From an uncultured Collinsella sp. (GTDB lineage: Bacteria > Actinomycetota > Coriobacteriia > Coriobacteriales > Coriobacteriaceae): a DNA stretch of 30,253 bases. The notes under the pieces are model-generated. The model searched no databases. It was not told the origin of the DNA and saw nothing but the letters and a program-made list of their open reading frames with translations. The translations under genes and the position numbers were made by a program. Shown here piece after piece: positions 14,874 to 23,014 of this stretch (positions are counted from its first letter, which is position 1; every line of letters starts with the position of its first letter). The stretch lies in the NCBI GenBank assembly GCA_902497065.1, contig CABVDH010000021.1, positions 1 to 30,253 of the forward strand, in the 5' to 3' direction.

Positions 14874-17327
14874 CTAGATAAGCCCAAAATGTTCGAGCGC
14901 GGTGACGACGCCGTTGTGGTCGAAGCTGTCGGTTACGTAGTCGGCCTTTTCCTTGAGGAAGTCCGGCGCGTTGCCCATGGCGATGCCGACATCGACCGCC
15001 TCCATGAGGGCGATGTCGTTGCTCGCGTCGCCAATGCCGTATACGGTGCCGTGGTCTGGCCCCAGGGCGTCAAGCACGGCCTTGATTCCGGCCCGTTTGG
15101 TGCACTCGCGCGGCGAGATTTCTGTGACCTCGAGTTCGAGCTCATTGAGGCAGAGCAGGGGTCCAAGCTCTTCATCTTGGGCGATGCGGTTGGCAAGTGG
15201 CGTGGACATAAGAATTTTATAGGCGTTGTAGTGCTCAAGTTGTGTGACGGCGTCGCCCGTGGTGCGTGCGTATCCGTACGTCTCGGGGGCATCTGCACTC
15301 ATGCGTACGACGCGATCGATGCCCTCAAAGCGAATGACCTCGCCCGATTGCTCGAGATAGGGGGCGAGGCGCTGTAGCATGCCAGGGCTTATGGCAACGT
15401 TTCGCGCGACGCGCCCCTCGAGTTCGGCGTAACCGCCCGCGAGGCACACGACGCCTGCCCACGGCAGTTCGAGCAGCTTGGGATGGATGCAGCTGAGGGT
15501 GCGCCCCGTACAGATAAAGGCTTTGTTGCCGTTGGCGACAAACGTGCGAATTGCCTGTGCAACCGTCTCGTTGGGATAGGGGGAAAGATCTCGCTCGCCC
15601 TCGGGGAGCTCTTGGGCAAGTTTGGGATCTTGCCAGGCGAGCGTACCGTCGATGTCGAAGAAGCAGACATTGCCATACTTTTTGGCGCCATCGCCGGCAT
15701 GAAAAGGTGAGGCGGCGGATGCAAAACCCGGTTCGAGTCCCATAATCTGATCAAAGTGCTCTTTGACGCGGGGTACCGAGATACCGATGATTACCTGAGC
15801 GGTCTTGCCGGTGACGATGAGGCCTTTGGCACCCGCTGCGACAAAGGTCGCATTGTCCGCGACGATGGAGGGGTCCACGACTTCGACGCGCAGACGCGTG
15901 GCGCAGTTGGTTGCGCCCGCAATGTTGGAGACGCCGCCCAGAAGCGTCACAACCTGCTCGGCGAGGAGATGATCTTGTGAGGCCTGGTTGCCGGAAGCGC
16001 CGGTTTTGGATGAGCGCTTTTCGTCAACGTCGTTTCCCGTCAAGCGTGAGAGCGCCGCGTTGCTGGCGATATGGTCCTCGCGTCCCGGGGTTTTAAGGTC
16101 AAAGGTCAGGATAAGACCTCGAAAGCTCAGAAAGAAGATGACGCAAAAGATGAGTCCGATTCCGAGCGCCAAAAGGTAGGAGCCGGCATGCGTCCGCATG
16201 AGCGGGATAAAGTTGAAGGCAGCCATTTCCATAAAGCCGCCCGAGAAGATGCCAACGACGCCAAAGAAGTTCATAGCCATGGCGAGGCAGGAAGATAGGA
16301 CGGCATAGAGCAAAAAGAGTCCGGGATAGGTGAACATAAAGAGAAACTCGAGCGGCTCGGTGACGCCGCAGACCGCCGAAGCGACGATGGCGGGCAAGAG
16401 AATGGCCTTGAGGCTGGCACGGCGTTCGGGCTTGGCCGTGGTGTAGAACGCTACAGCGATGGCAGGAAGGCCAAAGAGCTTGACCCAGCCGGTGGCGGTG
16501 AAACCAGCCCACGGCGCAAGCTCATTGAGGGGGCGCGTGCTATGGGAGAGAATGGGGAGCAAATTGGTCCACGTGGCGTAGATACCGTCGTTAATAACTA
16601 AATTGTCGTAGTAGATAGGCATGTAGAGCAGGTGGTGCAGCCCCATGGGCTCGAGTGCTCGCTCCAAAAACGCAAAGATACCCACGCCGAGGGGGCCGAC
16701 GCCCACAAGTGCGTGGCGCAGCGTTTCGGTCGCTGCGTATACGAAGGGCACGATGGCGGCCGAGATGGCGGCAAGGGCGAACACGGCAAAAAAGCTGATG
16801 AGGTAGACCAGCGAGGAACCCGAGAAGGTGCCGAGCCAATCGGGGACCTTGGCATCGTAGAAGCGGTCATGGATGGCGACGACGGTTGCCGATACCGCTA
16901 GCGGGCCGATAATGCCGGTGTCGAGCGTCTTGATGCCGTCGATGATGGTAATGCCGCTAGCGGGGGTCAAAGACGACGGGTACTTAAGTCCAAGGTTGTC
17001 TCCGCTTAGCTTGATGATCTCGCTCAAAAAGAAGCAATAGGCAAAATAAGCCACGAGCGCCTCGAGGCAACAACGTGCCGGTTGCTTTTGGGCAAGGCCG
17101 ATGGGCAGCGCTACGGCAAAAAGGAGCGGAAGTCGCTTAAAGACCGTCCACGAGCCGCGCTGAATGATAGTCCAAAAAACGTACCAAGGGGTTCCGTATA
17201 CGGCGAGGTCGCCGACGATATCCGCAGACGTTGCGAGGGCGGAGACGCCGACCATAAGGCCCGATATGGAAAACAACATGGCGGGCGCGAACATTGCCCC
17301 GCCAAAGCGTTGGATTTTTTGCAGCAT
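14874..17327 (-). CDS. PTS EIICB permease of the glucose/maltose (alpha-glucoside) type fused to a Cof-family HAD phosphatase
   Basis: The single chain has 817 aa. Residues 1 to about 430 are a PTS EIIC domain with about ten membrane spans and the GVTEPLEFLFMF and ALEPMGLHHLLYMP segments of the glucose superfamily. About 455-540 is EIIB, with the phosphocysteine Cys475 in GATNCATRLRVEV. About 550-817 is a Cof-type HAD hydrolase, with nucleophile Asp558 in FFDIDGTL and the late motif GDASNDIALMEA. The domain order C-B is that of MalX/GlvC-type permeases; no EIIA is attached, so it must be supplied by another protein. The sugar enters as a phosphate, and the attached HAD domain could hydrolyse a sugar phosphate at the membrane. 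The gene is divergent from a GntR regulator; GGGAGG precedes its ATG. Substrate and HAD target are unknown. Confidence 0.85.
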   Translation of the reverse strand: MLQKIQRFGGAMFAPAMLFSISGLMVGVSALATSADIVGDLAVYGTPWYVFWTIIQRGSWTVFKRLPLLFAVALPIGLAQKQPARCCLEALVAYFAYCFFLSEIIKLSGDNLGLKYPSSLTPASGITIIDGIKTLDTGIIGPLAVSATVVAIHDRFYDAKVPDWLGTFSGSSLVYLISFFAVFALAAISAAIVPFVYAATETLRHALVGVGPLGVGIFAFLERALEPMGLHHLLYMPIYYDNLVINDGIYATWTNLLPILSHSTRPLNELAPWAGFTATGWVKLFGLPAIAVAFYTTAKPERRASLKAILLPAIVASAVCGVTEPLEFLFMFTYPGLFLLYAVLSSCLAMAMNFFGVVGIFSGGFMEMAAFNFIPLMRTHAGSYLLALGIGLIFCVIFFLSFRGLILTFDLKTPGREDHIASNAALSRLTGNDVDEKRSSKTGASGNQASQDHLLAEQVVTLLGGVSNIAGATNCATRLRVEVVDPSIVADNATFVAAGAKGLIVTGKTAQVIIGISVPRVKEHFDQIMGLEPGFASAASPFHAGDGAKKYGNVCFFDIDGTLAWQDPKLAQELPEGERDLSPYPNETVAQAIRTFVANGNKAFICTGRTLSCIHPKLLELPWAGVVCLAGGYAELEGRVARNVAISPGMLQRLAPYLEQSGEVIRFEGIDRVVRMSADAPETYGYARTTGDAVTQLEHYNAYKILMSTPLANRIAQDEELGPLLCLNELELEVTEISPRECTKRAGIKAVLDALGPDHGTVYGIGDASNDIALMEAVDVGIAMGNAPDFLKEKADYVTDSFDHNGVVTALEHFGLI

Positions 17328-17369
17328 GTTCTGCCTCCCGTATATCGAGGCGCGTTGCGCGTGGTGAAA

Positions 17370-17393
17370 CGTTTAAACAATGGATTCATTGTA
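17370..17393 (-). promoter_or_regulatory. HutC-type operator and -10 box of the PTS gene
   Basis: GTTTAAAC at 17371-17378 fits the HutC-subfamily GntR consensus GTNTANAC. Next to it is a CAATG-GATT-CATTG palindrome (17378-17391). On the minus strand TACAAT (17388-17393) can serve as -10 box, which places the operator at the transcription start of the PTS gene. Confidence 0.55.
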
Positions 17394-17430
17394 GAGGACC
17401 AGACGATTGTCGTACCGGCAGTTTTGAGCG

Positions 17431-17466
17431 AAACCGGTTTGGGCGCGACAGAAACCGTCAACGGTT
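17431..17466. promoter_or_regulatory. Two LacI-family-like palindromes between PTS gene and regulator
   Basis: AAACCGGTTT (17431-17440) is a perfect palindrome with the central CG typical of LacI-family operators. AACCGT-CA-ACGGTT (17453-17466) is a second perfect palindrome with related half-sites. They lie midway between the two divergent genes. No LacI-family gene is in the window. Confidence 0.45.
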
Positions 17467-17492
17467 AAATCCTGTCGCTTTGCCGATAATCG

Positions 17493-17521
17493 GTTTAAAC
17501 AACTTTAAGAAATGCTATCCT
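17493..17521 (+). promoter_or_regulatory. HutC-type operator overlapping the regulator's own promoter
   Basis: GTTTAAAC at 17493-17500 overlaps a weak -35 box (TTTAAA 17494-17499). TATCCT (17516-17521) lies 16 bases further. The regulator gene starts 34 bases on, so autoregulation is likely. Confidence 0.5.
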
Positions 17522-17554
17522 GCCTAGCCATACATATTCATTAGAGGTGAAGTC

Positions 17555-18274
17555 ATGCCAAAAGCGATATACGAAGGAATCTACCGAGAAATACGCTCGC
17601 GCATCATTAATGGGACCTATGCGTTTCAGGAGATGCTGCCAACTGAAGCCGAGCTGACCGCGGAATTTGGCTGCACGCGCAATACTGTCCGCCGCGCTTT
17701 GAGCATGCTGGCCGACGGGATGTTTGTGCAGCCCATACACGGCAAGGGCGTGCGCGTTATTTGGCTTAAGGGCGAAACCGACATGTTGGGCGCACTCGAA
17801 GAGGTTGAGTCGTTTGGCGAGTTCGCAAAACGCAACAATGCCGTCGCATCGACCGAGGTCAAGTCTTTTGAACATTTGATTTGCACTGAGCAACTCTCTC
17901 GTCGCCTGGGCTTTAAGGTGGGCGAGGAGCTGATTCGCGTAGTGCGTGTCCGAAGCCTCAACGGCAACGCGCGCCAAGTGGACCATGGCTATTTTTTGGC
18001 GTCGATCGCCAAGGGCCTGACCCCCGAGATCGCGGCAGATTCTATTTACGGCTATCTGGAGCACAAGCGCGGTGTCAAAGTGATGGCGAGCCGTCGTACG
18101 GTGAGTGTCGAGCTCGCCAACGATGAGGACTGCAGCTATCTTGACCTCGGCAAATACAACTGCGTTGCCGTCATGGAGAGCCAGTCGTACACCTCGGATG
18201 GCATCTTGTTTGAGGTGACGCACACTCGCACACACCCCGAGATCTTCCACTACCGCGTCAACTCCAAGCGATAG
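17555..18274 (+). CDS. GntR-family transcriptional regulator, HutC subfamily (UTRA domain), TreR-like
   Basis: The protein has 239 aa. Residues 1-70 are the GntR winged helix (YREIRSRIINGTY, LPTEAELTAEFGCTRNTVRRAL). About 85-232 is a UTRA ligand-binding domain (LGFKVGEELIRVVRVR, then the C-terminal sheet ending in THTRTHPEIFHYRV). HutC-subfamily members such as TreR sense phosphorylated sugars and repress until the ligand binds. The gene is divergent from the PTS permease gene, so its ligand may be the sugar phosphate that permease makes. Sites matching the HutC consensus flank this gene and occur before the ABC operon and malQ. AGAGGTGA is the ribosome binding site. A strong terminator follows. 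Ligand and direction of control are inferred. Confidence 0.88.
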   Translation: MPKAIYEGIYREIRSRIINGTYAFQEMLPTEAELTAEFGCTRNTVRRALSMLADGMFVQPIHGKGVRVIWLKGETDMLGALEEVESFGEFAKRNNAVASTEVKSFEHLICTEQLSRRLGFKVGEELIRVVRVRSLNGNARQVDHGYFLASIAKGLTPEIAADSIYGYLEHKRGVKVMASRRTVSVELANDEDCSYLDLGKYNCVAVMESQSYTSDGILFEVTHTRTHPEIFHYRVNSKR

Positions 18275-18316
18275 CCGGCTAGCTCGCAGCCTGACGAGAC
18301 TCATGTCCTCAAAGCG

Positions 18317-18363
18317 AAAACGCCCGGTCAAACCGACGATGCATCGGTTTGACCGGGCGTTTT
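18317..18363. terminator. Strong bidirectional terminator after the GntR gene
   Basis: A 20-bp perfect inverted repeat (18317-18336 with 18344-18363, loop CGATGCA) starts with AAAA and ends with TTTT. It separates the regulator from the ABC transporter operon. Confidence 0.92.
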
Positions 18364-18385
18364 CTCTGCATTCGATAACAAATAA

Positions 18386-18397
18386 TTGTTTATACAA
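18386..18397. promoter_or_regulatory. TreR/HutC-like operator upstream of the ABC operon
   Basis: TTGTTTATACAA contains GTTTATAC, a match to GTNTANAC. It differs by one base from the TTGTATATACAA type of site described for Bacillus TreR. It lies 195 bases before the binding-protein gene. Confidence 0.55.
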
Positions 18398-18457
18398 AAC
18401 TTGTCAAGTATCAAGTCGAAATTACCGTTCACCGAAGTTTTTCTACCGCTCTAGTAA

Positions 18458-18475
18458 TACTTGTTCAAACAAGTA
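18458..18475. promoter_or_regulatory. 18-bp palindromic operator before the ABC operon
   Basis: TACTTGTT-CA-AACAAGTA is a perfect 8+2+8 palindrome. Its core TTGTTCAAAC differs by one base from the TTGTTTAAAC sites before malQ and the PTS gene. It is probably the main control site of the ABC transporter operon. Confidence 0.6.
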
Positions 18476-18506
18476 GCCAAATAGCGTATCGTACAAATCA
18501 GCAAAA

Positions 18507-18557
18507 GGGGCAAAGTCCCCGAGCCAATCTCCGAAGGCGGCGGCAAAGGGTGCCGCC
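18507..18557 (+). promoter_or_regulatory. Structured leader of the ABC operon (two hairpins)
   Basis: GGGG-CAAAGT-CCCC (18507-18520) and GGCGGC paired with GCCGCC (18536-18557 region) stand between the palindrome and the ribosome binding site. Each has a GGCAAAG motif. I do not recognise a known riboswitch. It may be simple mRNA structure. Confidence 0.4.
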
Positions 18558-18580
18558 ACGGTGTGAAAGGGTGGATTGTA

Positions 18581-19897
18581 ATGAAGAACGAAATGAGCAG
18601 AAGGCAGTTCCTGGGCTTTGCTGGTTCCGCGGCTGCGGTTCTTGGTCTGGGTCTCGTGGGCTGCGGTGGCTCCGCCGGCTCCGGCTCCTCTGCTTCTGGT
18701 GACGCTGCCGAGGTCTACTTCCTCCAATTCAAGCCCGAGGTCGACAAGGAGTGGAAGGAGATCGCCAAGGCCTATAAGAAGGAGAAGGGCGTCGAGGTCA
18801 AGATCGTGACCGCCGCCTCCAACACCTACGAGGAGAAGCTCAAGTCCGAGATGTCCAAGAGCTCCGCTCCGACCCTGTTCCAGGTCAACGGCCCCACCGG
18901 TCTTAAGAACTGGAAGGATTACTGCGCCGACCTGTCCGATACCAAGCTCCGCGGTGAGCTCATTGACGACTCCCTGGCTCTGCAGTCCGACGGCAAGGAT
19001 GTGTGCATCGACTGGGTTCAGGAGAGCTTCGGCATTATTTACAACAAGCAGCTGCTCGAGAAGGCTGGCTACAAGGCCGAGGACATCAACTCCTTCGACA
19101 AGCTGAAGGCTTGTGCCGACGACATCCAGGCCCGCAAGGACGAGCTTGGTGTTGAGGGTGCCTTCACTTCCGCCGGCATGGACGACTCCTCCAGCTGGCG
19201 CTACACCACCCACCTTGCCAACATGCCGCTCTACTACGAGTTTGAGAAGGAGCACAACCAGGAGGACGACGAGATCAAGGGTGAGTTCCTCGACAACTAC
19301 AAGCAGATCTTCGACCTGTACATCACCGACTCCACCTGCGATCCTTCGCAGCTTGCTTCCAAGACCGGCGACGACGCCACCAACGAGTTCGCAACCGGCA
19401 AGGCCGTCTTCTACCAGAACGGCTCTTGGGCCTACTCTGACCTCGTCAAGGCCGGCATGACCGACGATCAGATTGGCATGATGCCCATCTACATCGGTGT
19501 TGACGGCGAGGAGAACCAGGGCCTGTGCTCCGGCGGCGAGAACTATTGGTGCGTCAGTTCCCAGGCTTCCGAGGATGCCCAGAAGGCCACCGAGGACTTC
19601 ATGTATTGGTGCGTCACCGCTGACACCCCGACCAGCATCATCGCCGACAAGATGGGTCTGACCGCTCCGTTCAAGAGCGCCAAGGAGACCACCAACGTCT
19701 TCTCGCAGCAGGCCGTTGCCATGGCCAAGGACGGCAAGAAGACCGTCGCTTGGGACTTCGTCTACATTCCCTCCGAGGAGTGGAAGAAGAACCTCAAGCA
19801 GGCTCTGATTGCCTACGCTGCCGATAACAGCAAGTGGGACGGCGTCAAGAACGCCTTCGTCGATGGCTGGAAGACCGAGAAGGCTGCTTCCGAGTAA
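18581..19897 (+). CDS. Sugar ABC transporter solute-binding lipoprotein
   Basis: This 438-aa extracellular binding protein belongs to the maltose-binding-like family 1. The N-terminus has a twin-arginine motif SRRQFLG (6-12), a hydrophobic stretch and the lipobox LVGC with lipid-bearing Cys28, so it is probably folded, exported by Tat and anchored in the membrane. A Gly/Ser linker follows, then the mature domain; NGSWAYSDLVKAG and YWCVSSQAS are typical of oligosaccharide binders. The ATG at 18581 fits the Tat leader and has GAAAGGG upstream; a GTG at 18563 is less likely. Codon use is strongly biased, as for an abundant protein. It is the first gene of a four-gene transporter operon in an island with malQ and glgP, so a maltodextrin or similar glucan is a reasonable but unproven substrate. 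Confidence 0.92.
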   Translation: MKNEMSRRQFLGFAGSAAAVLGLGLVGCGGSAGSGSSASGDAAEVYFLQFKPEVDKEWKEIAKAYKKEKGVEVKIVTAASNTYEEKLKSEMSKSSAPTLFQVNGPTGLKNWKDYCADLSDTKLRGELIDDSLALQSDGKDVCIDWVQESFGIIYNKQLLEKAGYKAEDINSFDKLKACADDIQARKDELGVEGAFTSAGMDDSSSWRYTTHLANMPLYYEFEKEHNQEDDEIKGEFLDNYKQIFDLYITDSTCDPSQLASKTGDDATNEFATGKAVFYQNGSWAYSDLVKAGMTDDQIGMMPIYIGVDGEENQGLCSGGENYWCVSSQASEDAQKATEDFMYWCVTADTPTSIIADKMGLTAPFKSAKETTNVFSQQAVAMAKDGKKTVAWDFVYIPSEEWKKNLKQALIAYAADNSKWDGVKNAFVDGWKTEKAASE

Positions 19898-19928
19898 GCA
19901 GTTGCTGCCCAAGCTATCTGATTAGCGA

Positions 19929-19964
19929 CAGGGGGCGGGCAGACGTAGGTTTGCCCGCCCCCTG
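19929..19964 (+). promoter_or_regulatory. Intercistronic hairpin between binding protein and permease genes
   Basis: A 13-bp perfect stem (19929-19941 with 19952-19964) of very high G+C lies in the 87-base gap. No T-run follows. Such hairpins protect the upstream message and keep the binding protein more abundant than the permeases, as at malE-malF in enteric bacteria. Confidence 0.75.
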
Positions 19965-19984
19965 CATATTGAAAGGACCCTTTT

Positions 19985-20839
19985 ATGGGCAAAGCACTCA
20001 AGCGCTGGTGGCCGCTCTTTATGCTGCCCACGTGCCTGGCGTTTATGATCGGGTTCGTGATTCCCTTTATCCAGGGCTTCTATCTCTCGTTCTGCCAGTT
20101 TATTATCATTAGTAACGCGCACTTTGTCGGTATCGAGAACTACGTGCGCGCATTGTCCGATCCGCAGTTTGCCACGTCGTTCTTCTTTACGGTGGCGTTT
20201 GCCTTCCTGTCGACGGTGCTCATCAACGTGATTGCCCTGGCCATCGCGCAGGCACTCACCCGCAAGGCGCTCAAGGGCACCAACATCTTCCGTACGATCT
20301 TCTTTATGCCTAACCTCATCGGCGGCATCGTGCTGGGCTACATCTGGCAGATCTTGATCAATTGCCTGCTCTCCAACGTGGGCGCCCAGCTCATCGCCCT
20401 TAACTCTGCTGCTGGCTTCTGGGGCCTTATCATCCTGACCCTGTGGCAGCAGGTCGGCTACATGATGATCATCTACATCGCTGGTCTGCAGTCCATTCCG
20501 TCCGACTATATCGAGGCCGCCAAGGTCGACGGTGCCACGGCATGGCAGACGTTTTGGAAGGTTAAGATCCCTAACCTGATGCCGACCATCACCATCTGCC
20601 TGTTCCTGTCCATCACCAACGGCTTTAAGCTGTTCGACCAGAACCTCGCCCTTACCGGCGGCGCCCCCGCGCACTCCACCGAGATGCTCGCCCTGAACAT
20701 CTACAACACGTTCTATTCGCGTGCCGGTATCGCATGGCAGGGCATTGGTCAGGCCAAGGCGGTTATCTTCTGCATCCTGGTCGTGGCCATCTCCATGATC
20801 CAGCTTAAAGCCACGAGGTCCAAGGAGGTGCAGCAGTAA
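19985..20839 (+). CDS. Sugar ABC transporter permease (MalF/UgpA type)
   Basis: This 284-aa inner-membrane protein has six predicted spans. The first is at residues about 10-33. The EAAxxDGA coupling loop (YIEAAKVDGATAWQTFWKVKIPNL) in the cytoplasm contacts the ATPase. It is one half of the channel, paired with the next gene product. AAAGGA is its ribosome binding site. The stop codon overlaps the start of the next gene by one base, so the two permeases are translationally coupled and made in equal amounts. Confidence 0.93.
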   Translation: MGKALKRWWPLFMLPTCLAFMIGFVIPFIQGFYLSFCQFIIISNAHFVGIENYVRALSDPQFATSFFFTVAFAFLSTVLINVIALAIAQALTRKALKGTNIFRTIFFMPNLIGGIVLGYIWQILINCLLSNVGAQLIALNSAAGFWGLIILTLWQQVGYMMIIYIAGLQSIPSDYIEAAKVDGATAWQTFWKVKIPNLMPTITICLFLSITNGFKLFDQNLALTGGAPAHSTEMLALNIYNTFYSRAGIAWQGIGQAKAVIFCILVVAISMIQLKATRSKEVQQ

Positions 20840-21678
20840 TGAAACGCGATAAGGTTATCAACCGCGCGCTCTCGATTTTCTTTACGATCCTGTCGCTCGC
20901 GTGGATCTACCCCGTGTTCATGATCGCGCTCAATTCCTTTAAAAAGGCAACTGCAATCAGCACCACCACGGCATTCGATCTGCTCACGCCCGAGACGTTC
21001 AACGGCCTCGCAAACTACATGCATGCCCTTAACGAGCAGGGCTTTGCCTCGGCATTTATGTACTCGCTCATCATCACGGTCACGTCGGTCGTGCTGATTC
21101 TGGTGTGCTGCTCCATGTGTGCTTGGTACGTAGTGCGCGTCAACAGCAAGATCTCGAACTTCTTCTATTACCTGTTCGTCTTCTCGATGGTCGTGCCCTT
21201 CCAGATGCTCATGTTCACGCTGTCCAATTTGGCGGACCGCATCGGCTTCAACACGCCGTTCAACATCTGCTTTATCTACCTCGGCTTTGGCGCGGGCCTG
21301 GCGGTCTTTATGTTCGCCGGCTTTGTAAAGAACATCCCACTCGAGATCGAGGAGGCGGCCATGATCGACGGCTGCAACCCGGTCCAGGTGTTCTTTAAGA
21401 TCGTCCTTCCCATCATGAAGCCCACCTATCTTTCGGTCGGCATTCTCGAGACCATGTGGGTCTGGAACGACTACCTGCTGCCCTACCTTACGCTCGACTC
21501 CACCAAGTACAAGACCATTCCTATCTTGATCCAATACTTCCGCGGCGGCTACGGCCACGTCGAGCTCGGCCCCATGATGGCTTGCATCATGATGGTCGTT
21601 GTCCCCATCGTCGTCATGTACATCCTCTGCCAGAAGTACATCATCGACGGCGTGGTGGCAGGTGCCGTCAAGGGCTGA
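20839..21678 (+). CDS. Sugar ABC transporter permease (MalG/UgpE type)
   Basis: This 279-aa permease is the second half of the channel. It has six spans and the coupling loop EIEEAAMIDGCNPVQVFFKIVLPIMKP. The C-terminus YIIDGVVAGAVKG is characteristic of MalG-type proteins. The ATG shares its A with the stop codon of the preceding permease gene, and AAGGAGGTG (20822-20830) is a strong internal ribosome binding site. The ATPase gene follows after 67 bases. Confidence 0.93.
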   Translation: MKRDKVINRALSIFFTILSLAWIYPVFMIALNSFKKATAISTTTAFDLLTPETFNGLANYMHALNEQGFASAFMYSLIITVTSVVLILVCCSMCAWYVVRVNSKISNFFYYLFVFSMVVPFQMLMFTLSNLADRIGFNTPFNICFIYLGFGAGLAVFMFAGFVKNIPLEIEEAAMIDGCNPVQVFFKIVLPIMKPTYLSVGILETMWVWNDYLLPYLTLDSTKYKTIPILIQYFRGGYGHVELGPMMACIMMVVVPIVVMYILCQKYIIDGVVAGAVKG

Positions 21679-21745
21679 TGCCGTAACTGTTTTGCAAGTT
21701 TCTGCGGCGCCCTCAACATGGTGCCGCATATCGAAAGGTAAAGAC

Positions 21746-22945
21746 ATGGCCGAGATCGTTCTCAAACATGTTCAGAAGGTGTATCCCAACACCGAGTCCA
21801 AAAAGAAGGGCTTCTTTGGCAAAAAGAAGAAGACCGAGGAGAAGAAGCACAACCTCAAGGTTACCGAGGATGGCGTGCTCGCTGTTGAGGACTTTAACCT
21901 CACCGTTCACGACCAGGAGTTCGTCGTCCTCGTTGGCCCGTCTGGCTGCGGTAAGTCCACGACGATGCGCATGGTTGCTGGCTTGGAGGACATCACCTCG
22001 GGTGACGTGTTCATCGACGGCAAGCGCGTCAACGACGTCGCTCCCAAGGACCGCGACATCGCCATGGTGTTCCAGAGCTACGCTCTGTACCCCAACATGA
22101 CGGTGTACGAGAACATGGCGTTTACGCTTGAGCTCAAGAAGGTCCCCAAGGACGAGATCGACCGTAAGGTTCGCTCCGCTGCCGAGATCTTGGGTATCAC
22201 CGAGTACCTCGACCGTAAGCCCAAGGCGCTTTCGGGCGGCCAGCGTCAGCGTGTCGCTATCGGCCGCGCCATCGTGCGTGATCCTAAGGTCTTCCTGATG
22301 GACGAGCCGCTGTCCAACCTGGACGCCAAGCTGCGTAACCAGATGCGTGCCGAGCTCATCAAGCTGCGCCACGAGATCAAGGGCACGTTCATCTACGTCA
22401 CCCACGACCAGACCGAGGCCATGACCCTCGGCGATCGCATTGTGGTCATGAAGGACGGCGTCGTCCAGCAGATCGCCACCCCGCAGGAGGTCTTCAACCA
22501 TCCCGCGAACATCTTCGTTGCCGGCTTTATCGGCGTGCCGCAGATGAACTTCTTCGATGCCCAGCTGGCGCGCTCGGGCAACGGCTTTACCGTCAAGACC
22601 GACGACATGAATGTCGCGCTGGCCCCCGAGACCTGCGCTCAGCTCGCCCTTAATTGGGACGGCGGCGACGTGAAGGAGATCACGGCCGGCGTACGTCCCG
22701 AGCAGATTCTGCTTGCCGAAAAGGGCGAGGAGGGTGCGCTTCAGGGCACCATCGAGGTCACCGAGCTCATGGGTTCGACCGAGCACGTTCATGTGATGTC
22801 TCCCGACGGCCAGTTTGTCCTGATCATCCCCGTCGTCGATCTCGAGGCCAAGGGTGCGCTCAAGGCGGGCGACCCCATCTGGTTCAAGTTTGAGAAGAAC
22901 GCGACCCATCTCTTCGATAAGGTGTCTGGCAAGAACCTTATCTAG
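21746..22945 (+). CDS. Sugar ABC transporter ATP-binding protein (MsmK/UgpC/MalK type) with lysine-rich insert
   Basis: The 399-aa ATPase powers the transporter. Walker A GPSGCGKST is at 64-72, Q-loop VFQSYALYPNMTVYENM near 108-124, signature LSGGQ at 162-166, Walker B VFLMDE at 182-187 and the switch His in YVTHDQTEA. A C-terminal TOBE-type regulatory domain follows (GVRPEQI, about 290-399). Residues 17-37 are an unusual run of Lys and Glu inserted between the first strand and VLAVEDFNL. The ATG at 21746 with GAAAGG upstream is preferred over an earlier in-frame start at 21599 that overlaps the permease gene. MsmK-type ATPases can serve several sugar transporters. This gene being last in the operon fits one dedicated system. 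Confidence 0.93.
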   Translation: MAEIVLKHVQKVYPNTESKKKGFFGKKKKTEEKKHNLKVTEDGVLAVEDFNLTVHDQEFVVLVGPSGCGKSTTMRMVAGLEDITSGDVFIDGKRVNDVAPKDRDIAMVFQSYALYPNMTVYENMAFTLELKKVPKDEIDRKVRSAAEILGITEYLDRKPKALSGGQRQRVAIGRAIVRDPKVFLMDEPLSNLDAKLRNQMRAELIKLRHEIKGTFIYVTHDQTEAMTLGDRIVVMKDGVVQQIATPQEVFNHPANIFVAGFIGVPQMNFFDAQLARSGNGFTVKTDDMNVALAPETCAQLALNWDGGDVKEITAGVRPEQILLAEKGEEGALQGTIEVTELMGSTEHVHVMSPDGQFVLIIPVVDLEAKGALKAGDPIWFKFEKNATHLFDKVSGKNLI

Positions 22946-23014
22946 GCCCGATCCAATCAGGCCCTCCTTTTGGGCGACTGCGGCTTTGCCATCCTTTTGC
23001 CGTGGTCACATATA

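Noticed and set aside
18507..18580. Cobalamin or cyclic-di-GMP riboswitch
   Set aside because: Short GGCAAAG and GCCGCCAC strings recall parts of these, but the conserved cores and lengths are missing. It is kept only as an unidentified leader.
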